Part shown: in pieces, positions 6,947 to 13,485 of the stretch | Layout: the number at the start of each line of letters is the position of its first letter | Numbering within the stretch: the stretch's first letter is position 1 | Assembly (NCBI GenBank): GCA_038202885.1 | Contig: JBBREP010000076.1 | Location: 1 to 17,002, forward strand | Source: JBBREP01 sp038202885 | GTDB taxonomy: Bacteria; Actinomycetota; Acidimicrobiia; IMCC26256; PALSA-610 | DNA: 17,002 bases | Reading direction: 5' to 3' | Program-made: the position numbers and the translations under genes | Notes under the pieces: generated by a model | What the model was told of the DNA's origin: nothing | Database searches by the model: none | What the model saw: the letters and a program-made list of their open reading frames with translations, nothing else

Positions 6947-8065
6947 TTATTCGGGCGCCGCGAGGCCGAAGTGCTTCGCGAGCATCTGCGTTGCAGTGTT
7001 GTTCGTCTCCATCGGCGCGAACTCGTCGACATTGGCGCCATGGGCCATGTTCGACACGACGACGCGCATCATGATGGCGGAGAAGAACACCATCGTGAAC
7101 ACCGTGTAGAACTCGAGGTATTCGGCCTTGCGCCCGACGTGGTCCTCCCACCGCGCGATGCATTCCTCGTCGGAGGGAAAGCCCGGGATCGGTGGCAACC
7201 CGATCGCTTCGGTGAAGTGCTTGTCGAACCACAGGTACCAGGCGAGGTCGAACTCGGGGTTCGCGATCCGAACCATCTCCCAGTCGAACACGCCGGCGAC
7301 GCGGTAGTCGTCGTCGAACATCAAGTTGCCGAGGCGGCTGTCGCCCCACGACAGGCCCACGAGATGATCGTCGTCGGGACGGTTGTCCTCGAGCCATCGC
7401 CATGCGTGCTCGAGGCACGGCACCTTCTTGCGGCTCGCGTACTCGTAGTAATGGCGTTGGTAGCCGAACAGTTGCTCCTGACCGAGGCGGCCATACTCGG
7501 CGCGGTCGAGTTCGTGGAGGCCGAGCGCGCGCCAATCGACTTGCGCGATGATGGCGAGCTGATCGATGCCCTCGAGCCACATGCGCCGCTGCTGCTCGGG
7601 CGTCGCCGCAAGCACCCACGAATCAAAGCCCGAGTCGGGCGGTAAGTACTCGGCTGGCACCGTGTACGGCGGGTTGTCACCGGGCACGCGGCCACGGAGA
7701 CGGTCCATCACCATGAACGGCGCGCCCAACACGCTGGAGTCTTCTTCGAGCCAGCGCGCCTTCGGGACACGGACCGCGGTGTGCGCGCCGAGGGCGTCGA
7801 GCACCCGGTACTGCAGCCCGATCTCGTACGTGTCGAACACCGCTTCACCGAACGGCGCAGCTCGGGCAACGAACCCTTCGCGCTGCTCGACCCCGCCGCG
7901 GTCGTACGTCGCGTCGAAGATGATCGTGTCGCTCGAAAAGCCCGAGGCCTCGTTGGCGCCAGCGACGTGGATCGCGATGTCCGACGCATTGGCCAGCTTC
8001 GTGGCGAGCCAACCTTCGAGCGCGCGTCGCGCCGTCTCGGGGTCGCGCTTTTGCGGGATTGCCAT
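6947..8065 (-). CDS. Phosphotransferase family protein (aminoglycoside-phosphotransferase/kinase fold)
   Basis: This 372-residue protein has a Brenner-type catalytic motif LSWGDSRLGNLMF (W240-G-D242, N247) and a metal-binding VFDWEMV (D261, E263), the HGDxxxxN and DxE signatures of the APH/choline kinase-like fold, with Trp in place of the His. The N-lobe has FVARAAP near residue 65-71 and an adenine-pocket-like PFMVMDRLRG at 116-125. Relatives in actinobacteria and in fusion with acyl-CoA dehydrogenases (ACAD10/11) phosphorylate hydroxyacyl or other small substrates; antibiotic resistance is not implied. The start at 8065 has AGGAGG five bases upstream; the frame extending to 8317 would run through a large hairpin and is rejected. 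The substrate is unknown. Confidence 0.88.
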   Translation of the reverse strand: MAIPQKRDPETARRALEGWLATKLANASDIAIHVAGANEASGFSSDTIIFDATYDRGGVEQREGFVARAAPFGEAVFDTYEIGLQYRVLDALGAHTAVRVPKARWLEEDSSVLGAPFMVMDRLRGRVPGDNPPYTVPAEYLPPDSGFDSWVLAATPEQQRRMWLEGIDQLAIIAQVDWRALGLHELDRAEYGRLGQEQLFGYQRHYYEYASRKKVPCLEHAWRWLEDNRPDDDHLVGLSWGDSRLGNLMFDDDYRVAGVFDWEMVRIANPEFDLAWYLWFDKHFTEAIGLPPIPGFPSDEECIARWEDHVGRKAEYLEFYTVFTMVFFSAIMMRVVVSNMAHGANVDEFAPMETNNTATQMLAKHFGLAAPE

Positions 8066-8070
8066 CGTCG

Positions 8071-8093
8071 CCTCCTCGCGCTGGCCAGCGCGA
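8071..8093 (-). promoter_or_regulatory. Ribosome binding site abutting an 18-bp perfect palindrome
   Basis: AGGAGG (8076-8071) lies 5 nt before the phosphotransferase ATG. Sharing one base with it is an 18-bp perfect palindrome, TCGCGCTGGCCAGCGCGA, at 8076-8093. In the mRNA leader it could fold beside the ribosome site; in DNA it could be an operator just downstream of the putative promoter. Either role is inferred. Confidence 0.5.
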
Positions 8094-8099
8094 TCGGCG

Positions 8100-8105
8100 A
8101 CCTTA
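8100..8105 (-). promoter_or_regulatory. Putative -10 box of the phosphotransferase gene
   Basis: TAAGGT on the minus strand, about 34 nt before the ATG. It is the same hexamer seen just before the sulfatase gene on the other strand. It would give a leader of about 28 nt holding the palindrome and the AGGAGG site. Confidence 0.35.
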
Positions 8106-8270
8106 ATAGTTCTCACCAACGCATCGAGCTGGCCCGACGCGGCCTCAATTCGTTGTCGGGTGGTGGGTTGGAGGGTGGGATGAGCCTGCGTCGGCGATGC
8201 GGGCCAGGCGCGAGAACACCACGACCGCGTCACGCGCCGCGGGACCGTCCCCGAGCCACGCGCGAACACG

Positions 8271-8319
8271 CCGTGGTCCCACAAAAGGCGCGCTTTCGTG
8301 CGTTTTGGTGGGACCACGG
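8271..8319 (-). terminator. Long near-perfect hairpin downstream of the hypothetical gene
   Basis: Perfect 12-bp arms (CCGTGGTCCCAC at 8271-8282 and its complement at 8308-8319) continue inward through AAAA/TTTT with one bulged G at 8307, then a CGCGC/GTGCG stem closed by a four-base loop. That is about 21 pairs in 49 nt. On the minus strand it starts about 25 nt after the stop of the hypothetical gene, so it could be a transcription terminator, although no T-tract follows it. A processing site or a small palindromic repeat element are alternatives. Confidence 0.55.
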
Positions 8320-8344
8320 GCTTGGATCGGCGCCCGCGGCGTAC

Positions 8345-8971
8345 TCACGCCTGTCGCAGCGCGCCTACTTCGCCAGACTCCTGAGTGTGAGCCGCGACGA
8401 CGAGGCCGGCGTACCAGCCTGGCGCGCGGCCACGACGCGGCGGGCTGATCGCCGCCATGTCAACGCCACCGCGGGCCAGGACCCACGCAATCACCGAGTT
8501 GGAGTTCCACATCTCGCCCGCGTCGAACTCGTCGCGACCCCACACTGGGGTCGGGATGGACGGCAACACATCGAGCACTCGCCGCGCGACGTCGAGATCA
8601 TCGGCCACCCGCACGGGGCTCGCGACGGCTTCATCGATGTCGGGTATCCACCCGTTGCACCAGCGACGGATCTCGTAGCGGAAGACTCGAAAGTGCCCAG
8701 CCCATCGAGTGCCAACCGGACCCTGCGCGACCACACCACGCCGATCACCGTGCCGGTCGGGCACGGGAGCCTGTTCGACCACGTAACGGCCTTCGGGCAC
8801 GGTGATAACAAGTGCTGCGTGATAGAGGTCGCACCGCGGTCGACCATGCACCAGCGCCGAAGCGGCTTCGAACAGCCGCCCGCTGATGCGAACGACATTC
8901 GCTCCCGCTCCCAGCGGGATCCAATACAGGTCGACAGCACGCGTGGCGCTTGTGCGAGTTTCATCACTCAC
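8345..8971 (-). CDS. Conserved-looking hypothetical protein, possible permuted papain-like fold
   Basis: This is a 208-residue soluble protein without signal peptide or membrane segments. Notable parts are DLYWIPLGAG near the N-terminus, DLYHAALVITVPEGRYVVEQ (His51 before a beta-like strand), GPVGTRWAGHFRVFRYEIRRW (84-104) and TPVWGRDEF followed by MWNSNSVIAWVL (155-164). It looks like a conserved actinobacterial family that I cannot name. An early His on a strand and a late polar motif at the start of a helix recall permuted NlpC/P60-LRAT-type folds, but the expected Cys is replaced by Asn-Ser, so activity is doubtful. The GTG at 8971 follows closely on the stop of the pirin remnant; GTG codons at 8995 and 8998 are alternatives. 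Neither has a good ribosome site. Confidence 0.68.
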   Translation of the reverse strand: MSDETRTSATRAVDLYWIPLGAGANVVRISGRLFEAASALVHGRPRCDLYHAALVITVPEGRYVVEQAPVPDRHGDRRGVVAQGPVGTRWAGHFRVFRYEIRRWCNGWIPDIDEAVASPVRVADDLDVARRVLDVLPSIPTPVWGRDEFDAGEMWNSNSVIAWVLARGGVDMAAISPPRRGRAPGWYAGLVVAAHTQESGEVGALRQA

Positions 8972-8979
8972 GCCCTGAG

Positions 8980-9284
8980 CTAACCGCGCGCCCACCACCG
9001 GCAGTAGGGCCAGAGGTCCCGCGATTCGCGCCCTCCGGTCACCGAGTCGCCGCCGACGGAGTCAACGTGTTCGAACTCGCCTTCCAACATGTAGGTGACG
9101 GTTTCGAAACCGCGGTGCGCGATGATCGGGGCCCCTTGGCCTCACCCGGTTCGAGATCGCTCGGTCCGATCTCGTCCAGCAGCAGGAACGGGTCGATCAT
9201 CGCGAGACTGGCGGTAGGAAATGGCCGCCGAACCCAGAAACCCGCACCTTCTTGCCGCCGGCCGGCCGCCACCACGCGGGTCAC
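8980..9284 (-). pseudogene. Pirin family remnant: frameshifted and C-terminally truncated
   Basis: From a GTG at 9284 the minus strand reads EGAGFWVRRPFPTASLAMID and PFLLLDEIGP, then PGEAKG, which match the N-terminus of pirin (cupin) proteins. At a GGGGCCCC run (9128-9135) the frame breaks. Adding one base restores APIIAHRGFETVTYMLEGEF and EHVDS, the next pirin segment, where the usual metal-site DHPH is altered to IIAH. After that the sequence diverges and stops at 8980, so about 200 residues of a normal pirin of roughly 300, including the GDVQWMTAG region, are missing. The indel alone could be a sequencing error, but the lost C-terminus and altered metal site indicate a genuine pseudogene. 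Confidence 0.82.
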
Positions 9285-9309
9285 CGGTCAGCTCGTCACA
9301 TCGCGAGCG

Positions 9310-9315
9310 TAACCT
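9310..9315 (+). promoter_or_regulatory. Putative -10 box of the P450 gene
   Basis: TAACCT lies 8 nt before the GTG at 9324 with no ribosome binding site between, consistent with a leaderless or near-leaderless transcript. Confidence 0.5.
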
Positions 9316-9323
9316 TGCTCCCC

Positions 9324-10547
9324 GTGACGAGCGAAGCGGTCATGCTGAATCCCTTCGAGCCCGGGTTCTTCGACAATCCGTATGCGCAGTACGCCGCGCT
9401 GCGTGAACAGGAACCTGTGCATCGCACCGGGCTCGGTCCCATCGCATTGTTCCGGTACGCCGACGTGTTGCGGGTGCTGCGTGATCCGAACCTGTCGGTC
9501 GAAGAACACAACGCGATGCCGTTCGCGGGGGTCGACCCGGAGATCCAAGCGCTCATCGACGAGCGGCGCGATCGCCGCGCCGCGTCGATGCTCGACCGCG
9601 ACCCTCCCGACCATCACCGTCTGCGCCGACTCGTGAGCAACGTCTTCACGCCGCGCACGATCGAAGATCTGCGGCCGCGGATCCACCAGATCGTGACCGA
9701 ACATCTCGACGCCATGGCTGCTCGCGGCGGTACCGCCGACGTGATCGCCGACCTCGCCTTCCCGCTCCCGTTCATCGTGATCTCCGAGATGATGGGCATC
9801 CCTGAAGGACGCGACCGCAACGACTTGCGCGCGTGGTCGGGCGCGGTCGTCAAGACGTTTGATCCGATCATCACCCCCGACGAGGTACGCGGCGCGCTCC
9901 TTGCCAGCGACGAGATCTTCACCTACCTCGAAGAGGTGATCGCGACGAAGCGCAACGCGCCCGGCGACGATCTCACCTCCGCGCTCATCGCGGCCGAAGG
10001 TGACGGCGACCGTCTCAGCACCGAGGAGCTGATCTCGCAAATCGCGTTGCTGTTCATCGCGGGTCACGAGACGACCGTCAACCTCATCGGCAACGGCGTG
10101 CTCGCGCTGCTCCGCCATCCCGACCAGCTCGCGTTGCTCCGTGACGACCCGACACTTGATGCCAACGCCATCGACGAGCTGCTCCGCTATGACGGACCGG
10201 TGCAGTTCTCACGCCGCATCGCCATCGACGAACTCAATCTCGACGGGCACGTCGTGGAGCCCGGTTCGATTCTCATGGTGTGTCTCGGCGCGGGAAACCA
10301 CGACCCCGAGATGTTTGGTGCCAACGCCGACGAGCTCGACCTCCGCCGCGCGAACGCGAACCAACACCTCACCTTCGGTGGCGGGTTCCATCACTGCCTC
10401 GGTAACGCGCTCGCGCGCGTCGAGACCCAAGAGGCAATCGGCGGCCTCGTACGCCGCTTCCCGAACCTCGCGCTGGCCGCTGGCGAACCGCAGTGGAACG
10501 GCCGCATCGTGATCCGCGGCTTGCACTCGCTCCCCGTCACCCTCTGA
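9324..10547 (+). CDS. Cytochrome P450 (bacterial class I type)
   Basis: This 407-residue protein has all P450 hallmarks: the I-helix AGHETT (246-251) with the oxygen-activating acid/Thr pair, the K-helix ELLR (E285, R288), and the heme loop FGGGFHHCLG (351-360) with Cys358 as thiolate ligand. Length is normal for a soluble bacterial P450, which takes electrons from a ferredoxin and a reductase. No ferredoxin or reductase gene is in the window. The start is set at the GTG 9324 by the TAACCT box; ATG 9342 would remove only six residues. The frame upstream of 9324 is within pirin-remnant DNA. It stands alone, convergent with the CPBP gene. The substrate is not readable from sequence; neighbours suggest lipid-like or steroid-like compounds, as inference only. 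Confidence 0.95.
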   Translation: MTSEAVMLNPFEPGFFDNPYAQYAALREQEPVHRTGLGPIALFRYADVLRVLRDPNLSVEEHNAMPFAGVDPEIQALIDERRDRRAASMLDRDPPDHHRLRRLVSNVFTPRTIEDLRPRIHQIVTEHLDAMAARGGTADVIADLAFPLPFIVISEMMGIPEGRDRNDLRAWSGAVVKTFDPIITPDEVRGALLASDEIFTYLEEVIATKRNAPGDDLTSALIAAEGDGDRLSTEELISQIALLFIAGHETTVNLIGNGVLALLRHPDQLALLRDDPTLDANAIDELLRYDGPVQFSRRIAIDELNLDGHVVEPGSILMVCLGAGNHDPEMFGANADELDLRRANANQHLTFGGGFHHCLGNALARVETQEAIGGLVRRFPNLALAAGEPQWNGRIVIRGLHSLPVTL

Positions 10548-10567
10548 CACAGACATTGCGACAGGCG

Positions 10568-11374
10568 TCAGAGAAAGCCCTTGTGGCCCAACGACAACAA
10601 GTCCATCGACGCCGCGATCGAAATGTGCAGCGCAGCGCCCCACCAGATCGAACGGGTACGGATCGCGAGCGTGCCGAGCACGATGCCGCCCACGATCGCA
10701 GCCAGGGCTTCGGGCATCGGCTTGCCGTAATGCAACATGTTGTACGGCACCGCCATGACGAACACGGCCATGTACCCGAAACGCGGCACGAGGCCGTGGA
10801 CCAAGAAACCTCGGAAGAAGAACTCGAGCGCAATGAACTGGACCGCGTACAGGCCCCACCACACCCACAGATACGGCCAAAAGCCCTCGCGCAGCCCCAG
10901 GTCGTAGAACGGATAGCGGGCCTCGAACTCAAGCGAGTAGGACGCGCCGACGAGGAACGGCACGGCGACAACAAACAGCAGCACATACGGCACGACATAG
11001 CGGCCGATCCCGCGCACTCGAAGGCCGTACTCGCGCACCTTCTGATGCAGTACGAACCAAATCGCCAACACCGGCAGCACCACATAACCGGCCACCTGCA
11101 CCACGGCCCACTCCACGAGCAGCCAGAACTGCGCGTGCGGTGACGTGGTGAACGCACGGTCGAGATCGCGTGACCAGCGGGTCAGGCCCAACGACCGCAT
11201 GACGTGCACCAGCCAGATGCCGTCGCGCGACAGGAACGCCCGCAGCGTCAGCGAGACCGCAGCCACCAACAAGATGATGACGGTGGCCCTGTCGACGCCC
11301 TGACGGTCGGCGTCAAGCGCGCTCGCTGATTCCGCGTCGGCCTGCGCCTTGATCGACCGGACCGCTGCGCGCAC
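10568..11374 (-). CDS. CPBP family intramembrane metalloprotease-like protein (CAAX protease/Abi)
   Basis: This 268-residue protein is polytopic, with hydrophobic segments near 30-48, 82-109, 126-143, 168-183, 201-215 and 224-240. Motif 1 is LEFFFRGFL (E184, R188); the first Glu of the classical EExxxR is Leu here, as seen in a WEFFFRG-like subfamily. Motif 2 is YNMLHYGKP (H215), and motif 3 is ALHISIA (H250). These residues form the active site of CPBP enzymes in the membrane. The family covers prenyl-protein processing, bacteriocin immunity and unknown roles. The start is uncertain: GTG 11374 or 11377 precede a short charged N-terminus and the first helix. The frame further upstream is Pro/Arg/Gly-rich and crosses strong hairpins, so it is not believed coding. 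Confidence 0.83.
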   Translation of the reverse strand: MRAAVRSIKAQADAESASALDADRQGVDRATVIILLVAAVSLTLRAFLSRDGIWLVHVMRSLGLTRWSRDLDRAFTTSPHAQFWLLVEWAVVQVAGYVVLPVLAIWFVLHQKVREYGLRVRGIGRYVVPYVLLFVVAVPFLVGASYSLEFEARYPFYDLGLREGFWPYLWVWWGLYAVQFIALEFFFRGFLVHGLVPRFGYMAVFVMAVPYNMLHYGKPMPEALAAIVGGIVLGTLAIRTRSIWWGAALHISIAASMDLLSLGHKGFL

Positions 11375-11444
11375 CACCCACGAATACTCGCAGGTCCACC
11401 CCCGCGCTCCTCCACCCCCGCTCGCCTTCGGCTCGCGCCCCCAG

Positions 11445-11484
11445 GGGCAGGACACGGCGGGGAACTGGGAGCCGTGTCCTGCCC
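11445..11484. repeat. 14-bp perfect inverted repeat (strong hairpin)
   Basis: Arms GGGCAGGACACGGC and GCCGTGTCCTGCCC flank a 12-base loop. This is a very stable GC-rich stem about 70 bp upstream of the CPBP start. It could be a terminator, a structured leader or a repeat element. Confidence 0.75.
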
Positions 11485-11498
11485 AGGCGACCCGGCCG

Positions 11499-11523
11499 CG
11501 GGTGCCGTGCGGAACCGCACCCG
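11499..11523. repeat. 7-bp inverted repeat with a nested alternative stem
   Basis: Arms CGGGTGC and GCACCCG enclose 11 bases. A competing inner stem GTGCGG-AA-CCGCAC uses part of the same sequence, so two exclusive folds are possible. Confidence 0.5.
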
Positions 11524-11601
11524 ACCGGGGCCTCGGTGGGTTCGGCCGGACCGACGGGCGGACCGATCCGGGAACACCACCGACACGGGCGACGAAAACT
11601 C

Positions 11602-11629
11602 GAGTTGATGCGCAAGCGCCCATCAACTC
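11602..11629. repeat. 9-bp perfect inverted repeat
   Basis: Arms GAGTTGATG and CATCAACTC enclose CGCAAGCGCC. The arms are less GC-rich than the surroundings, which makes chance symmetry less likely and an operator or RNA stem more plausible. Confidence 0.55.
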
Positions 11630-11798
11630 ACGCCGCCGCGACGTGTCCGCGTCCCGTCCGTGTGACGCTCCGCCATCATGCGGCATCGCGGCGCCAGAAG
11701 GAAGCTTTCTTGCGCGCCAAATGGCAACTTTTCCCACGGCACGCCCACCGAGCGCGGTCCCGCGGCCCGCGTCCCGCGCGCAGCGTCGAACGTCGCAC

Positions 11799-11814
11799 AC
11801 GGGTCTCGACCCGT
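11799..11814. promoter_or_regulatory. 16-bp palindromic site upstream of the sulfatase gene
   Basis: ACGGGTC and GACCCGT are separated by TC, centred about 88 bp upstream of the sulfatase ATG. With only a two-base centre it suits a DNA-binding dimer better than an RNA hairpin. No cognate regulator is visible nearby. Confidence 0.4.
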
Positions 11815-11879
11815 CTCATCCATGTTGCGTACGCAGGCACACACACCACAAGACGCGCACCGCCGACCAAATCGGCCGG

Positions 11880-11885
11880 TAAGGT
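11880..11885 (+). promoter_or_regulatory. Putative -10 box of the sulfatase gene
   Basis: TAAGGT lies 8 nt before the ATG at 11894, with no ribosome binding site, suggesting leaderless transcription. Confidence 0.5.
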
Positions 11886-11893
11886 GCGCGCAG

Positions 11894-13450
11894 ATGTCGG
11901 CACCGGCCCCCAACGTCCTGTTCATCACGGTCGACCAGTGGCGGGCCGAGTGCCTGTCACACCTCGGTCACCCGGTTGTCCGCACGCCGAACCTCGACCG
12001 CATCGCGGCACGCGGCGTGACGTTCCGCAATCACTACGCACAGTCGGCACCATGCGGACCGAGCCGGGCATCGATCTACACCGGCATGTACGCCATGAAC
12101 CATCGCTCGGTGACCAACGGCACGCCGCTCGATGCACGCCACACGAACATCGCGCTCGAGGCGCGCGCACTTGGGTATGACCCCGTGTTGTTCGGCTACA
12201 CGGACACGTCGGTCGATCCGCGCACCGTCGCGGCTGACGACCCACGGCTGCGTACCTATGAGGGCGTGCTCCCAGGTTTCCACGCCGTGTGCCACCTCCC
12301 CGAAGGTGCATGGAACCCGTGGCACGACTGGCTCGTCGAGCGTGGCTATCCGATCGAGCAGTCCGGGCCGTGGCGTTCGTGGATCGAGGAGCCCGCACCC
12401 GGCTACGACGGCACCGAGAAGTGGGGTCAACACAGGGCGCCGACGCGATATCGCGCCGAGCACAGCCCGACTGCGTTCCTGACAAACCAACTCCTCGAGT
12501 ACCTCGACCGCTCGACCGCCACCGACGCGCCCTGGTTCGTGCACGCCAGCTACCTGCGCCCGCATCCGCCGTTCTTCGCGCCCGAGCCGTTCAACACGAT
12601 GTACGACCCCAACACCGTGCCGATGCCGACGCGTGCCCCGACCGACGTCGACGAAGGCGCCACGCATCCAATGCTCGCGTCCGTGATGGGCATCGAGTGG
12701 TTGAGCGGTCCGCGCGACGAGCATCAGATTCGTCAGCTGCGCGCGACCTACTACGGCATGCAGACCGAAGTCGACGTGCACATCGGGCGATTGCTCGACT
12801 GGCTCGATGATCGCGATCAGGCGAACCGCACCATCGTGATCGTCACGTCCGATCATGGCGAGCAGCTCTGCGACCACTACCTCATGCAGAAGCTTGGCTT
12901 CTTCGATCAGAGCTACCACGTGCCGTTGCTGGTCGCTGACCCTCGCGCCGAACTCGACGCCGGCCGAGGCCAGATCGTCGACGCGTTCACCGAGAACGTC
13001 GATGTGCTGCCGACCGTGCTCGACCTGCTCGGCGCGCCGATCCCGCTGCAATGCGACGGCCGATCGCTCCACCCGTGGCTCACCGGTGCCGTCCCTGAGT
13101 ATTGGCGCGACGAAGCGCACTGGGAATGGGACCTACGCGAGCCGGCCCATCGGGTGTTCGAACAGCTTTACGGCGTCACCATGGAGGAACTGTCGCTCGC
13201 GGTCTTGCGCGACGCACACGGCAAGTACGTGCAGTTCGGCGGCTATCCGGCGCTGCCTTCGGTGTTCTTCGATCTCGACGAAGACCCGGGCGAGCTCCAC
13301 AACCGGGCCGCCGATCCTGCGTACGCCGCGACGGTGCTCGACTACGCGCAACGCATGCTCGCGTGGCGTATGCGTCATGCCGAGCGCACCCTCAGCGGCA
13401 CCAAGCTCACCGGCTTCGGCAAGATCGAATACCGAGCCGAGCGACGCTGA
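11894..13450 (+). CDS. Type I sulfatase / phosphonate monoester hydrolase
   Basis: This 518-residue alkaline-phosphatase-superfamily hydrolase has SAPCGPSRASIYTG, where Cys54 (CxPxR, R58) is the residue converted to formylglycine. Other metal and active-site residues are TVDQW (D14, Q15), TSDHGEQL (D320, H321), K333 and H342. Gln instead of Asp at the second metal position, and a length near 515, fit the phosphonate monoester hydrolase/arylsulfatase branch, whose members are promiscuous for sulfate, phosphate-diester and phosphonate esters. No signal peptide is present, so it is cytoplasmic. The ATG at 11894 lies directly before the conserved strand and 8 nt after a TAAGGT box; the frame extending upstream is noncoding in character. 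A formylglycine-generating enzyme is not in the window. The natural substrate is unknown. Confidence 0.92.
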   Translation: MSAPAPNVLFITVDQWRAECLSHLGHPVVRTPNLDRIAARGVTFRNHYAQSAPCGPSRASIYTGMYAMNHRSVTNGTPLDARHTNIALEARALGYDPVLFGYTDTSVDPRTVAADDPRLRTYEGVLPGFHAVCHLPEGAWNPWHDWLVERGYPIEQSGPWRSWIEEPAPGYDGTEKWGQHRAPTRYRAEHSPTAFLTNQLLEYLDRSTATDAPWFVHASYLRPHPPFFAPEPFNTMYDPNTVPMPTRAPTDVDEGATHPMLASVMGIEWLSGPRDEHQIRQLRATYYGMQTEVDVHIGRLLDWLDDRDQANRTIVIVTSDHGEQLCDHYLMQKLGFFDQSYHVPLLVADPRAELDAGRGQIVDAFTENVDVLPTVLDLLGAPIPLQCDGRSLHPWLTGAVPEYWRDEAHWEWDLREPAHRVFEQLYGVTMEELSLAVLRDAHGKYVQFGGYPALPSVFFDLDEDPGELHNRAADPAYAATVLDYAQRMLAWRMRHAERTLSGTKLTGFGKIEYRAERR

Positions 13451-13470
13451 GCCACGCGCGGGCTCGCCGG

Positions 13471-13476
13471 TAACCT
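13471..13476 (+). promoter_or_regulatory. Putative -10 box of the TesB-like/LLM operon
   Basis: TAACCT, identical to the box before the P450 gene, lies 9 nt before the ATG at 13486. There is no ribosome binding site. The 35-bp gap after the sulfatase could also be crossed by read-through. Confidence 0.5.
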
Positions 13477-13485
13477 CCCGAGTTC

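Larger units (their letters stand above)
11375..11893. other. About 520-bp gene-free region with several inverted repeats
   Basis: No frame here looks like protein: all open frames are rich in Arg, Pro and Ser without recognisable motifs. The region separates the divergent CPBP and sulfatase genes and must hold both promoters. It contains four clear inverted repeats, at 11445-11484, 11499-11523, 11602-11629 and 11799-11814, listed separately. I could not match any known structured RNA: the RNase P, tmRNA and SRP core motifs are absent on reading. An unrecognised small RNA or regulatory leader remains possible. Confidence 0.6.

Noticed and set aside
6892..7041. N-terminal extension of TypA
   Set aside because: It overlaps the end of the kinase-like gene, is Ser/Arg-rich and has no counterpart in the family. 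ATG 6891 has a GAAGG site.
6947..8065. Antibiotic-resistance aminoglycoside phosphotransferase
   Set aside because: Only the fold is shared. The catalytic His is Trp, and the protein resembles the broad actinobacterial acyl/hydroxyacyl kinase-like group.
8066..8317. N-terminal extension of the kinase-like protein
   Set aside because: It would translate through the 49-nt hairpin. ATG 8065 has AGGAGG at proper distance.
7781..8983. 400-codon plus-strand frame spanning three minus-strand features
   Set aside because: It crosses the kinase-like gene, the hairpin and the hypothetical gene, and has no recognisable motif.
11378..11800. Extended N-terminus for the CPBP protein
   Set aside because: The sequence is Pro/Arg/Gly-rich low complexity and spans three inverted repeats. 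Membrane-protein character begins only after about 11300.
11957..13120. 387-codon minus-strand frame
   Set aside because: It is the antisense shadow of the sulfatase, which has an intact formylglycine motif and metal ligands on the plus strand.
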